DNA of 64,000 bases from Polaromonas glacialis (GCF_000709345.1 NZ_KL448323.1:1334912-1398911); one strand, 5' to 3'. Numbered from the stretch's first letter, positions 44,563 to 53,845 are shown. Notes: a model not told the origin generated them from the sequence alone. Numbers and translations are program-made.

Positions 44563-46332
44563 TTGAACAAACCTTCTCCCGCCATCATTGCCCAGTCTGC
44601 CGTGCGGCGCCTGCCGCGCTGGGCGCTGCTGCTGTTCTGCGTGGCCTATATCCTGCCGGGCTTCCTGGGGCGCGGCCCCTGGAAAAACGAGGACATCGCC
44701 GCCTTTGGCGTGATGCGCGAACTCACCTCCTCCGCTGCCAACTGGCTGCAGCCCCAGTTGCTGGGCCAGGTCACCGGCTTCGATGCCTTGCTGCCCTACT
44801 GGCTGGGCGCACTGGCCATCAATCTGCTGACTTTTCTCGATCCCGCCATGGCGGTGCGCCTTCCCTACATGCTGCTGCTGGCGCTGACACTGCTGACCAG
44901 CTGGTATGCGGTGTATTACCTGGCCAGAAGCCCGCAGGCCCAGCCGGTGGCGTTTGCCTTTGGCGGCGAAGCCAACCCGGTGGACTATGCCCGGGCAATT
45001 GCCGACGGCGGCGTGCTGGCGCTGATCGCCAGCCTGGGACTGGCGCAGTTCTCGCACGAAACCACGCCGGCGCTGGCGCAACTGGGTTTTACGTCGCTGG
45101 CGTTTTACGCCATGGCCTCCAGCCCTTACCGCCTTGCCACGCAGGTTTCCGGTCCGGCGCTGGGACTGCTGGTCGGCCTCGCCGGCCTGGCCTTGAGCGG
45201 CGCGCCGACACTGGCGCTGCTGCTCGGCGTGGGCGGCACGCTGGTGGAATGGTCGCACGCGCGATGGAACCCATCATCCCCTCCGGACGCCGCCAGCCGC
45301 CAGCAGTCCTGGCATTGGGTATTGCTGATCGCCAGCATCACGCTGGCCGTAGCGCTATTGAGCTCGGGACTGGATTTGTGGCGCTGGCGGATCGAGCTGC
45401 CCGGCACCAACGATCAGCCCGCCTGGAGCGACTGGAAAAGCCTGGGGCGCCTGCTGCTGTGGTTCACCTGGCCGGCCTGGCCGCTGGCCCTGTGGACGCT
45501 GTGGCGCTGGCGCCGGCAACTCTCCAGTCGCCATGTGGCGCTGCCGATGTGGTTTTCCGGCATGGCCGTGGTGTCGGCGCTCACCACCGATGCCTCCGAC
45601 CGCAGCCTGCTGCTGAGCCTGCCGCCGCTGGCGGCGCTGGCCGCCTTTGCCCTGCCGACGCTCAAGCGCAGCGTGGCATCGCTGATCGACTGGTTCACGC
45701 TGCTGTTTTTCACCACCTGCGCCATTGCCATCTGGGTGATCTGGATTGCCATGCAGACCGGCGTTCCCCGGCAGCCGGCGGCCAATGTCGCCAAGCTGGC
45801 GCCGGGCTTTGAGCCGAGTTTTTCGCTGCTGGCTTTTGCCAGCGCGGTAGCCGCCACGCTGGCCTGGGCCTGGCTGGTGCGCTGGCGCACTGGCGCGCAT
45901 CGCTCGGCGATATGGAAATCGCTGGTGCTGCCTGCGGGCGGCGCCACGCTGTGCTGGCTGCTGCTGATGACGCTCTGGATGCCTTTGCTGGACTATGCGC
46001 GCAGCCTGGGGCCGCTGTCGCGCCAGGTGGCCAGCCTGGTCGACAAGAAAAACTGCGTTGAAATCTTCGGCGTCGGCAGCGCCCAGGCGGCGGCCCTGCA
46101 GTACCACGGCCAGCTTGAACTGCGCCAGGCAACGCCGCAGGCAAGCTGCCCTTACCTGGTGGTCGATGTCACGGCCCAGGCGCGCCTGGGCCGTGCGGTC
46201 AACCTGCCCGACTGGGCTTTCCTGGCGACGGTGCGCAAACCGACCGACAAGTCTGAAAACATGCTGGTGTACAAGCGGGTCAGTCTCGGCGCGGTGCCCG
46301 GACCGGCGGGCGCCACAGCGAGGCGGCGCTAG
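44563..46332 (+). CDS. Polytopic membrane glycosyltransferase, ArnT/PMT-like
   Basis: This 589-residue inner-membrane protein has about ten or more hydrophobic segments and a short soluble C-terminal domain after about residue 490. The first loop GRGPWKNEDIAAFGVMREL resembles the acidic catalytic loop of ArnT/PMT-type enzymes that use polyprenyl-linked sugars. The start is TTG at 44563, the codon that gives MNKPSPAII. The natural C-terminus is probably near ENMLVYKRV; the last about 16 residues are read from the beginning of a decayed MATE gene, so the 3' end may be altered. The acceptor is unknown. Confidence 0.7.
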   Translation: MNKPSPAIIAQSAVRRLPRWALLLFCVAYILPGFLGRGPWKNEDIAAFGVMRELTSSAANWLQPQLLGQVTGFDALLPYWLGALAINLLTFLDPAMAVRLPYMLLLALTLLTSWYAVYYLARSPQAQPVAFAFGGEANPVDYARAIADGGVLALIASLGLAQFSHETTPALAQLGFTSLAFYAMASSPYRLATQVSGPALGLLVGLAGLALSGAPTLALLLGVGGTLVEWSHARWNPSSPPDAASRQQSWHWVLLIASITLAVALLSSGLDLWRWRIELPGTNDQPAWSDWKSLGRLLLWFTWPAWPLALWTLWRWRRQLSSRHVALPMWFSGMAVVSALTTDASDRSLLLSLPPLAALAAFALPTLKRSVASLIDWFTLLFFTTCAIAIWVIWIAMQTGVPRQPAANVAKLAPGFEPSFSLLAFASAVAATLAWAWLVRWRTGAHRSAIWKSLVLPAGGATLCWLLLMTLWMPLLDYARSLGPLSRQVASLVDKKNCVEIFGVGSAQAAALQYHGQLELRQATPQASCPYLVVDVTAQARLGRAVNLPDWAFLATVRKPTDKSENMLVYKRVSLGAVPGPAGATARRR

Positions 46333-46620
46333 CCGCGCTGTCGGTCGGCTCGGCGCTTTACATCAGCGTGTATGTCGGCTTGATGGGTGTCGGCTTGATG
46401 GGTGTCGTGCAAGCGCTGCTGCCTATCTGGGCTGAAATGCTGGGCGCACGCCGTCATGCGGCCGTTGGTCCCTCATTGCGCCAAAGCCTGTACCTGTGTG
46501 TCCTGATCAGCCTTGCGGGCATGGCCGCCCTGCCATGGCGTCAGGGCTGCTGAGCTGGGTGGCGGCCGCCCAGGTCGCCGATGCCATGCGGGCGCTGTGC
46601 GCCTGCATGAACCCTGCCCC
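46308..46620 (+). pseudogene. MATE efflux transporter fragment
   Basis: The plus frame gives HSEAALAALSVGSALYISVY and VQALLPIWAEMLGARRHAAV, then LRQSLYLCVLISLAGMAALP, the first two to three helices of a MATE family multidrug exporter. It ends at TGA (46551-46553), after which the next frame continues with LLSWVAAAQVADAMRALCA, so there is a frameshift. A perfect 15-bp tandem duplication (46377-46391 and 46392-46406) doubles GLMGV. Start and most of the gene are missing; it is a dead remnant fused to the end of the glycosyltransferase gene. Confidence 0.75.
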
Positions 46621-46757
46621 CTGATGGCGGTCGATCCGCAGTTCAGCCCCGTGCCGCTGCGTCACATGCCTGGCGATGGCCAGGCCGGTGCTGCCGGTAC
46701 CACGCGAACGGCAGCGCTCCACCCGGCAAAACCGTTCGGTCAGCCGGGGCAGGATGC
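46609..46757 (-). pseudogene. PhoR-like sensor kinase fragment (C-terminal ATPase)
   Basis: The minus strand encodes LPRLTERFCRVERCRSR and then GTGSTGLAIARHVTQRHGAE, which is the G-box end of a PhoR-type histidine kinase. The usual GTGLGLAI is damaged (GSTGLAI), and everything before it is absent. The neighbouring ppk and ppx are normally close to phoB-phoR in Burkholderiales, so this is probably a displaced scrap of that regulon. Confidence 0.65.
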
Positions 46758-46929
46758 TCGACCAGGGTGTGACAAAGTTGTGATGGACCGGGCGCACCTG
46801 GCAACCAGTTCAAACGCTGAAAAATTTCATGGACACGTCAAATTTTTGTCATCAACCGGTCATGCAGTCCTCCTACGCTTGCAGCTGTCTTATTTATCCG
46901 CCGACCTTTTCCGCCCCCAGAGAATTCAT

Positions 46930-47280
46930 ATGTCCAGGCGTCATTTCGTGGTTGCCCTTGCCACCGCAGCTGTTGTTGCCGGCTGCGCTTGCGGCCAGCC
47001 TGCGGTTTCTGTCGCCGACACACTGACAGCGCAAGCGCGGTTGTCCACGCTGAACAGCTTGGCTGCCAGGGCCGGGCTGACCGGCACGTTCAAGGCAAGC
47101 GGCCTGTTCAGCATATTTGCGCCCACCCATGACACCTTTGCCAAGATGTCAGCCAAGACCACGGAAACGCTGGCCCGCCTGTTCGACGAGGCGCCTGTAG
47201 CGCTGAGCCTGGCCGGCTTGATTGCCGTCCGCTACACGTTTGAGGTGCTCAATGCGCTGGACGGCCGGCTGATTGGCTGA
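46930..47280 (+). CDS. Short fasciclin-like lipoprotein, possibly truncated
   Basis: This 116-residue protein has a lipoprotein signal peptide (ALATAAVVAGC, lipobox Cys19). It continues with SVADTLTAQARLSTLNSLAA and SGLFSIFAPTHDTFAKM, the first half of a FAS1 (fasciclin) domain. The second conserved block (YHVVPG-like) is missing; from about residue 85 the sequence (RLFDEAPVALSLAGLIAVRY) no longer looks like FAS1. This suggests a truncated or chimeric gene next to two other gene scraps. It may be non-functional, although the frame is open. Confidence 0.6.
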   Translation: MSRRHFVVALATAAVVAGCACGQPAVSVADTLTAQARLSTLNSLAARAGLTGTFKASGLFSIFAPTHDTFAKMSAKTTETLARLFDEAPVALSLAGLIAVRYTFEVLNALDGRLIG

Positions 47281-47362
47281 CGACCTGATCCGCGCGCCCG
47301 TGGCCCGGCTGAAAGACACTTCCCCCGAATGCTATGCTGGCCTCCGAACAAAAAGCCTGAAT

Positions 47363-48862
47363 ATGCAAAACGGAACACTGCTTGCCGCTGTGGACTTGGG
47401 GTCCAACAGCTTTCGCCTTGAAATTGGCCGTCTTGACCACGGCCGCATTCATCGCATCGAATACCTCAAGGAAACCGTGCGCCAGGGCAACGGCCTGGAC
47501 GCCGACCGCAACCTGTCGCAAGACGCCATGCAGCGCGGCTGGGACTGTTTGGCGCGCTTTGGCGAACGCCTGGCCGGTTTCGGCAAGGAGCAGGTGCGCG
47601 CCGTGGCCACGCAGACCCTGCGCGAAGCCGTCAACCGCGAGGACTTCATCAAGCGCGGCCAGCAACTGCTCGGTTTTCCGGTCGACGTGATTGCCGGGCG
47701 TGAGGAAGCCCGGCTGATCTACCAGGGCGTGGCCCATCTGCTGCCGCAGTCCGACGAGCGGCGCCTGGTGATCGACATTGGCGGGCGCTCGACCGAAATG
47801 GTCCTCGGGCGGGGCCTGGAAGCGCGCACGCTGGAGTCCTACCGCGTCGGCAGCGTCGCCTGGTCGATGCGCTACTTTCCCGAAGGGCAGTTCAGTGCGC
47901 GCGCTTTTGAGGTGGCTGAAATCGCCGCCAAGGCGGTGCTCGACGAAGCCATGGGCACCTACCGGCCGGACGCCTGGGACACGGCCTACGGCGCCTCGGG
48001 AACCATCGGCGCGGTCAGCGAGATACTGGCCGTGGCCGGCTGGCCGGCCGACGTGGTCACGCGCGAAGGGCTGGACTGGCTGCTGGATCGGCTGATCAAG
48101 GCGCAAAGCGCCGACCGGCTCAAGCTCGACGGCATCAAGGAAGACCGCCGGGCAGTGATTGGCGGCGGCGTCAGCGTGCTCCGGGCGGTGTTCAGCCTGC
48201 TGGACATCGAGCAGATGCACGCGGCGCAAGGCGCGTTGCGCCATGGCGTTCTGTACGACCTGGTGGACCGGGAGGAAGAGCTGACCGATGTGCGCGCCAC
48301 CAGCGTGCAGCGGCTGGCGCACAACTTCAGCACCGACACCGTGCAGTCCGCGCGCCTTAGTAAGGTCGCGCTGCATCTGTTCAAGCTGGCCAGCGCCGGC
48401 ATGCCTGAAGCCCAGGTGCAGCGCGCCCAGCGAAAGCTGGGCTGGGCGGCGCAGTTGCATGAAGTCGGCAGCCAGGTGTCGCACAACTATTACCACAAGC
48501 ACGGCGCCTACATTCTGGACAATGCTGACGCGCCGGGCTTCGCGGTGCATGAAATGCACCACCTGAGCCTCTTGGTGCTCGGCCACCGGGGCAAGCTGCG
48601 CAAGCTCGAAGCCGATTTCGAAGACCGGGGGTTCGTCCAGCAACTGCTTTGCCTGCGCCTGGCCGTGATCCTGTGCCATGCGCGGCGCGACCCGGACCTC
48701 AAGGGCCTGCAGCTCAATTGGGAAGCCGAGCCCGGCCGGCGCTTCTGGCTGAGCTGCCGGCCCGGCTGGGCCGAAGCCTTCCCGCAGTCTGCCTGGCTAC
48801 TGCAGGAAGAGGTGCTGGCCTGGCAAAAAACGCCGTGGACGCTGCAGGTTTCAACTTCCTGA
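47363..48862 (+). CDS. ppx: Exopolyphosphatase / pppGpp phosphohydrolase
   Basis: This 499-residue enzyme of the Ppx/GppA family releases phosphate from polyphosphate ends. The N-terminal ASKHA-type ATPase fold shows AAVDLGSNSFRLEIGR (phosphate loop 1) and LVIDIGGRSTEMVLG (phosphate loop 2). A C-terminal HD-like helical domain carries SHNYYHKHGAYILDNAD. The ATG at 47363 matches the conserved start. It is convergent with sixA and close to ppk, so synthesis and breakdown of polyphosphate are encoded side by side. Confidence 0.96.
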   Translation: MQNGTLLAAVDLGSNSFRLEIGRLDHGRIHRIEYLKETVRQGNGLDADRNLSQDAMQRGWDCLARFGERLAGFGKEQVRAVATQTLREAVNREDFIKRGQQLLGFPVDVIAGREEARLIYQGVAHLLPQSDERRLVIDIGGRSTEMVLGRGLEARTLESYRVGSVAWSMRYFPEGQFSARAFEVAEIAAKAVLDEAMGTYRPDAWDTAYGASGTIGAVSEILAVAGWPADVVTREGLDWLLDRLIKAQSADRLKLDGIKEDRRAVIGGGVSVLRAVFSLLDIEQMHAAQGALRHGVLYDLVDREEELTDVRATSVQRLAHNFSTDTVQSARLSKVALHLFKLASAGMPEAQVQRAQRKLGWAAQLHEVGSQVSHNYYHKHGAYILDNADAPGFAVHEMHHLSLLVLGHRGKLRKLEADFEDRGFVQQLLCLRLAVILCHARRDPDLKGLQLNWEAEPGRRFWLSCRPGWAEAFPQSAWLLQEEVLAWQKTPWTLQVSTS

Positions 48863-48871
48863 CTTGGCCGC

Positions 48872-48890
48872 GCCGGGAGCCGTTCCCGGC
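48872..48890. terminator. Hairpin between convergent ppx and sixA
   Basis: GCCGGGA (48872-48878) pairs with TCCCGGC (48884-48890). There is no T-run, so termination would be weak or rho-dependent; the location between convergent genes supports a terminator role. Confidence 0.4.
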
Positions 48891-48914
48891 GGTTGAGGCC
48901 GTGGCGGGACGCGG

Positions 48915-49388
48915 TTAAAGAAAGTCAGGCGACTGGACGGTCACCACGACCGCCTGCACCTGGCCGTCGCGTTCCCGGGTGCGCAGCCACCACAGCGCGC
49001 CCTTCTTGATGGCGCAATCGGTTTCGACCAGGCGCAGCAGCTGCGCCAGGGTCTTGCCCAGCGTGGGCTGGTGGCCAATCACCACCACCGGTGTCTTGCT
49101 CAGGGGCCATTGCACCAGCTCCAGCAGCTCGGCGGGCATGGCGCCTGGCGCCAGTTCCAGCCGTGTCTTGAACTTGCGCCCCAGCGCCAGCGCGGTCTGC
49201 TCGCAGCGCCGCGCCGGACTCACCAGGATGCGCGCGCTGCCAGGCAGTTGCCGGTCCAGCCATTCGGCCATGCGGGCGGCCTGCTTGTCGCCGCGAGCGG
49301 TCAGCTTGCGCTCCAGGTCGCTGCGCGCATCGGCCGTGCCTTCGGGCAACTCTTCTGCTTCGGCATGACGCCACAAGATCAGGTCCAT
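48915..49388 (-). CDS. sixA: Phosphohistidine phosphatase SixA
   Basis: This 157-residue histidine-phosphatase-family enzyme has the RHG motif LILWRHAEAE at the N-terminus (His8 nucleophile). ARILVSPARRCEQTA supplies the second arginine, and VVVIGHQPTLGK the catalytic His. In E. coli SixA dephosphorylates phosphohistidine domains. It starts 8 bases after the ppk stop and must be co-transcribed with it; linkage of sixA with ppk is frequent in Burkholderiales. Confidence 0.93.
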   Translation of the reverse strand: MDLILWRHAEAEELPEGTADARSDLERKLTARGDKQAARMAEWLDRQLPGSARILVSPARRCEQTALALGRKFKTRLELAPGAMPAELLELVQWPLSKTPVVVIGHQPTLGKTLAQLLRLVETDCAIKKGALWWLRTRERDGQVQAVVVTVQSPDFL

Positions 49389-49396
49389 GGTTGACT

Positions 49397-51487
49397 CTAC
49401 CTTTCGCGGGGTTTCAGGGCCGAATAGCGCGCCATCAGCGCCGATTGCGCGCCGTGGCGCTTTTCAGGGTCTGCCGGATTCACCAGCACATACGTGCCGT
49501 CGGGCTGCAAATCCCAGGCATCGCGGCCGTCGTGCAGGTAGGCCACCAGGCATTCGTCGATGAGGCGCTGACGAATCACCGGGTCATTTACCGGCCAGGC
49601 CAGCTCGACCCGGCGCAGCATGTTGCGATTCATCCAGTCGGCGCTCGACAGCAACAAGGTTTCGTCGTCGCCGCAGCGAAAGTAAAACACCCTTGTATGC
49701 TCCAGGAAGCGGCCGATCACCGAGCGCACCCGGATGTTGTCGGTCACGCCCTTGACCTGCGCCGGCAGCATGCAGGCGCCGCGAACGATCAGGTCGATCT
49801 TCACGCCGCACTGCCCGGCCTTGACCAGCGCGCGCATCAGGTCCTCGTCGGTCAGCGCATTGGTCTTGACGACGATGCGGGTGTCCTTGCCGGCCTGCGC
49901 GGCCTGGGCCAGCGCGGCGACCTTGTCCAGCAGCCTGCGCTGCAGCTGGAACGGCGCCAGCAGCAGGTGGTGCAGCTTGGGCAGGCGGCTGTGGCTCGCC
50001 AGGTGGACGAACACATGGTCGATGTCAGCGGTCAGCAGCGGGTCGGCCGTGAGGTAGCTGACGTCGGTGTACAGACGCGCCGTGCCGGGGTTGTAGTTGC
50101 CGGTGGACAGGTGGGCATAGCGCACCAGGCGCCGGCCTTCGCGCCGGGTGACCAGCAGCATCTTGGCGTGGGTCTTCAGCCCCATCACGCCGTAGACAAC
50201 CTGCGCGCCGATGGATTCGAGCATCTCGGCCCAGTTGATGTTGGCCTCTTCGTCGAAGCGCGCCTTCAGCTCGACCACCACCATGACCTCCTTGCCGCGC
50301 CGCACCGCTTCGCGCAGCAGCAGCATCAGCTCGGAATCGGGACCGGTGCGGTAGATCGTCTGCCGGATCGCCAGCACCGAGGGGTCGTTGACCGCCTCGC
50401 GCAAGAAGGCCAGCACGCCGTCGAAGCTTTCGAAAGGCTGGTGGATCGACACGTCGCCCTGGCGAAGCCGCTCGAAAAACGACTGGCCCGGTACCAGCTG
50501 CCTGGGGTAGCAGGCCCTGTAGGGCGGGAACAGCAGCTTCGGGTCGTTCACAAGGTCAACCAGCTGCGTCAGCCGCACCAGGTTGACCGGGCCTTGCACG
50601 CGGTAGAGCGCCTGCGCCGGCAGGTTGAACTGCCTGAGCAAAAAGCCAAAGAGGAATTCCGAGCAGCCGGCCGACACTTCAAGCCGGACTGCCTGCCCGT
50701 AGTGGCGCTGCTCCAGCCCCAGGCGCAGCGCGGTGCGCAGGTTTTTCACATCGTCCTCATCGACTTCCAGGTCGGAATGGCGCGTGACGCGGAACTGCGA
50801 GAACTCGCCGACCTTGCGGCCGGGAAACAGATCGGCCAGATGTGCGCGGATCACGCTGGACAGCGACAAAAACAGCTTGTTGCCCTTTTCAGCCCCCCGG
50901 CTCGGCATGTGGATCAGGCGCGGCAGCACGCGCGGCACCTTGACGATGGCGATTTCATTCTCGCGGCCAAAGGCGTCGCGCCCGCCCAGCCGCACGATGA
51001 AGTTCAGCGACTTGTTGGCCACCTGCGGAAACGGGTGCGACGGGTCGAGTCCGACCGGCACCAGCAGCGGCCGCACCGCGCGTTCGAAGTAGGACTTGAC
51101 CCAGCGCCGCTGCACCGCATTGCGCTCGCCATGCGAGACGATGCGGATGCCGTGCCTGGCAAAGGCCGGCAGCAGCTCGTCGTTGTACAGCGCGTACTGG
51201 CGCGCGACCATGTCATGCGCCATGCCGGACAGCATCTTGAACGACGCGACCGAGTAAGTGCCTTTCAGCTCGTTGTTCAGCGCGGCGGTCAGGTGCGACA
51301 CCGCCCGCACTTCAAAAAACTCGTCCAGGTTGGACGACACGATGCACAAAAAACGCAGGCGTTCGAGCAGCGGCACGTCGGTACGGCGCGCCCAGTCCAG
51401 CACCCGCTCATTGAAGGCGAGGATGCTGTGGTCGCGGTCAAGAAACTTGATGGGCACAGCGACGGGGACCGATGCGGGAAGTAACAA
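49397..51487 (-). CDS. ppk: Polyphosphate kinase 1
   Basis: This 696-residue enzyme makes polyphosphate from ATP and is usually attached to the inner membrane. FLCIVSSNLDEFFEVRA lies in the N-terminal domain. The PLD-like catalytic core has GLKTHAKMLLVTRREG and RYAHLSTGNYN, where His is the phosphorylated residue. The start is uncertain: TTG at 51487 opens the frame, and GTG at 51454 (VPIKFLDRDHS) is equally plausible. Neither has a clear ribosome-binding site. sixA follows at once. The upstream region holds a dispersed repeat. Confidence 0.96.
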   Translation of the reverse strand: MLLPASVPVAVPIKFLDRDHSILAFNERVLDWARRTDVPLLERLRFLCIVSSNLDEFFEVRAVSHLTAALNNELKGTYSVASFKMLSGMAHDMVARQYALYNDELLPAFARHGIRIVSHGERNAVQRRWVKSYFERAVRPLLVPVGLDPSHPFPQVANKSLNFIVRLGGRDAFGRENEIAIVKVPRVLPRLIHMPSRGAEKGNKLFLSLSSVIRAHLADLFPGRKVGEFSQFRVTRHSDLEVDEDDVKNLRTALRLGLEQRHYGQAVRLEVSAGCSEFLFGFLLRQFNLPAQALYRVQGPVNLVRLTQLVDLVNDPKLLFPPYRACYPRQLVPGQSFFERLRQGDVSIHQPFESFDGVLAFLREAVNDPSVLAIRQTIYRTGPDSELMLLLREAVRRGKEVMVVVELKARFDEEANINWAEMLESIGAQVVYGVMGLKTHAKMLLVTRREGRRLVRYAHLSTGNYNPGTARLYTDVSYLTADPLLTADIDHVFVHLASHSRLPKLHHLLLAPFQLQRRLLDKVAALAQAAQAGKDTRIVVKTNALTDEDLMRALVKAGQCGVKIDLIVRGACMLPAQVKGVTDNIRVRSVIGRFLEHTRVFYFRCGDDETLLLSSADWMNRNMLRRVELAWPVNDPVIRQRLIDECLVAYLHDGRDAWDLQPDGTYVLVNPADPEKRHGAQSALMARYSALKPRER

Positions 51488-51624
51488 GACAGGTCTTTAT
51501 GGTCAAAAAAATAGCCCCTAGTGTTGTCTGGTTTGATGACATTTTTGTGACTGCCAGCGGCCCCGATGGTGTGGGGGTCATCGCCGGCTGGCAGCTTGGG
51601 AAAAACGCCTGCCTTGTCGTATTT

Positions 51625-51682
51625 TCAAGCAAAAACAGCCGTCTTCGCAATAGCCACGGGCGCAAGCAGCTATCATTTTTAC
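51625..51682 (+). repeat. Dispersed 60-bp repeat, intergenic copy
   Basis: AAGCAAAAACAGCC, TTCGCAATAGCCACGGGCGC and AAGCAGCTATCATTTTTACA follow the family order. It lies at the 3' end of the ThDP-enzyme gene. Confidence 0.6.
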
Positions 51683-53373
51683 AAGCCCTGCTGCAGCGCG
51701 GCCTGCGTGATCGATGACAGCGTGGCGCGCGTGGTGATGACTTCCGGGTCGAGCATGACCTCGATCAGCGTGCCCTCGGGCCGGGCCAGCGCGGCCAGCA
51801 GTTCGACCTCGAACCCATCGGTGCGGGTGATGCGAACCCCGGCATAGCCGTAGGCGCGCGCCAGCGCGGCAAAGTCCGGGTTGTTCAGGCGCGAGCCGCT
51901 CTCATGCTGCGGATAGGTCTTTTCCTGATGCATGCGGATGGTGCCGTACATGCCGTTGTTGAGCAGCACGATGATGCTTTTGGCGCCGTGCTGCACTGCC
52001 GTCGCCAGTTCCTGGCCGTTCATCAAAAAGTCGCCATCGCCGGCGATCGTGAACGCCACGCGCCCGGTCGTGATGGCCGCCGCGATGCCGGCCGGAACGC
52101 CGTAGCCCATCGCGCCGACGGTGGGCGCGAGTTGCGTCTTGTGGCCCTTGACCAGCCCGTGGTGCTTGAAGAAGCGGTGAACCCAGCTGGCGAAATTGCC
52201 AGCGCCGTTGGTCAGCACCGCATCTGGCGGCAAGTGTTTTTGCAGCAGGCCGACGATGGCCGGCATGTCGATGTCGCCCGGCAGCGCTTGCGGCTCCAGA
52301 TTGGCCAGGTAGTCGGCGTTGGCCTCAGCGGTCCACGCCTCCCACGGCACCGACACCGGCGCGCTCAGCACTTCGAGCGAACGGGCAGCGGCGTTCATGG
52401 TCGCGTTGATCGCCAGGTCAGCCTGGAACACGCGATTCAGTTCCTCGGCGCTGGCGTGGATATGCACCAGTTTTTGCTTCGGCCGGGGCGCCTCGATCAG
52501 CGTGTAGTTGCCGGTCGTCATCTCGCCCAGGCGCGGGCCGATGGCGATGATCAGGTCGCTGGCCTTGACGCGCGCGGCCAGTTTCGGGCTCAGGCCGATG
52601 CCAACATCGCCGGCATACAACGGGTGGTGGTTGTCAAAGGTGTCCTGGAAGCGAAAGGCATTGCCCACCGGCAGCTTCCAGTTCTCGGCAAAACGCTGCA
52701 GCGCCTGCGCCGACTGCGGCGTCCAGCCCCCGCCGCCGGCGATGACCAGTGGCTGCTTTGATTTCAATAGCAGTTCGCGCAGCGTGCGCAAGGCGCCGGG
52801 GTCGCTCCAGGCCTGGACCGGCTCGACACGCGGCAGCGGCTGCGCGGAACTCATGCGCGTCAGCATGTCCTCGGGCAGCACCAGCACCACCGGGCCGGGC
52901 CGGCCGTTCATCGCCGTGGCGAAGGCGCGCGCGACATATTCAGGGATGCGGTCGGCGTCGTCGATGCGCTCGACGCGCTTGGCGAAACCCTTGGTGCTCG
53001 GGCCGAAAAAGCTCGAATAATCCACTTCCTGGAAGGCTTCGCGGTCGCGGCAGTCGCTGGCCACGTCGCCGACCAGCAGCACCATCGGCGTCGAATCCTG
53101 GAACGCCGTATGAACGCCGATGGACGCATTGGTCGCGCCCGGCCCGCGCGTGACCATGCAGACGCCGGGCCGGCCGGTGAGCTTGCCGTGCGCCTCGGCC
53201 ATGAAGGCCGCGCCGCCTTCCTGGCGGCAGGTGATGAAGCGGATCCGGTCCTGGCGCGCATGCAGGCCGTCGAGCGCGGCGAGGTAGCTTTCACCGGGAA
53301 CGCCGAATGCATGGGTGACGCCCTGGGCCAGAAGGCAATCGACAAGAAGGTGGCCGGCAAGTTGTTGGGTCAT
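51679..53373 (-). CDS. Thiamine diphosphate-dependent enzyme, acetolactate synthase-like
   Basis: This 564-residue ThDP enzyme is of the large-subunit acetolactate synthase fold. The catalytic Glu is in CRQEGGAAFMAEAHGK, the middle domain has VIAGGGGWTPQSAQ, and the cofactor motif is AGDGDFLMNGQELATAVQHG ending with NN. No regulatory small subunit is adjacent, so it is probably not the biosynthetic IlvB; decarboxylases, lyases and carboligases of unknown substrate use the same fold. The ATG at 53373 fits the conserved N-terminus. It forms a minus-strand group of genes with separate spacing. Confidence 0.88.
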   Translation of the reverse strand: MTQQLAGHLLVDCLLAQGVTHAFGVPGESYLAALDGLHARQDRIRFITCRQEGGAAFMAEAHGKLTGRPGVCMVTRGPGATNASIGVHTAFQDSTPMVLLVGDVASDCRDREAFQEVDYSSFFGPSTKGFAKRVERIDDADRIPEYVARAFATAMNGRPGPVVLVLPEDMLTRMSSAQPLPRVEPVQAWSDPGALRTLRELLLKSKQPLVIAGGGGWTPQSAQALQRFAENWKLPVGNAFRFQDTFDNHHPLYAGDVGIGLSPKLAARVKASDLIIAIGPRLGEMTTGNYTLIEAPRPKQKLVHIHASAEELNRVFQADLAINATMNAAARSLEVLSAPVSVPWEAWTAEANADYLANLEPQALPGDIDMPAIVGLLQKHLPPDAVLTNGAGNFASWVHRFFKHHGLVKGHKTQLAPTVGAMGYGVPAGIAAAITTGRVAFTIAGDGDFLMNGQELATAVQHGAKSIIVLLNNGMYGTIRMHQEKTYPQHESGSRLNNPDFAALARAYGYAGVRITRTDGFEVELLAALARPEGTLIEVMLDPEVITTRATLSSITQAALQQGL

Positions 53374-53444
53374 GCGCTTTATTGTGCCTTGGCCGCTGCG
53401 GCCCGTAATGTCGGCCGCCCTCTCGAAGCGCGGCGGCGCCCGGC

Positions 53445-53747
53445 TTATTCCGGCGTGGTCGGGTCGGCGTCCGCGCCGCCGCTTTCCAGCGCCTGGCGGG
53501 CCAGTTCCTCGTCGCTCAGCGGTGGCGCGTCTTCCAGCGCGGCGAGTTCTTCGAGCAGCGCGTCGTCGGGCTGTTCGTGGCCGAGCAGCACTTCCTCGAT
53601 GCGCTGGGTGTAGGTTTCGGCGTGGATCGCCTCGGGTCCGCTGGTGGCCGGCGGGAATTTGTCAGCGATGTCGGCCATGACGGCGTCTGATTTTTCTTCC
53701 ACCCAGCGGACAAAGTCGTTGGCGGGAGGGGTCTGGGAAGCGGTCAT
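53445..53747 (-). CDS. Small acidic protein, function unknown
   Basis: This 100-residue, strongly acidic protein has no signal peptide. It has FVRWVEEKSDAVMADIADKF at the N-terminus, then a helical segment with YTQRIEEVLLGHEQPDDALL and EELAALEDAPPLSDEELARQ. No catalytic motif. It is the only open frame of good quality in the gap and has a plausible ATG with AGGAGACTTC upstream. It could be co-expressed with the ThDP enzyme gene 71 bp downstream on the same strand. Confidence 0.65.
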   Translation of the reverse strand: MTASQTPPANDFVRWVEEKSDAVMADIADKFPPATSGPEAIHAETYTQRIEEVLLGHEQPDDALLEELAALEDAPPLSDEELARQALESGGADADPTTPE

Positions 53748-53845
53748 TGAAGTCTCCTGAAGTTAAGACATCGTAGCAGCCGTGCTTTCGCAAAAAGCCA
53801 ATGTACGCCGTCGCCCCGGCCAGCGCAACAGGAAGCGCCCGGACG

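Noticed and set aside
45249..45812. Separate small genes inside the membrane glycosyltransferase
   Set aside because: These alternative-frame open frames lack domains and lie within the clear long membrane protein.
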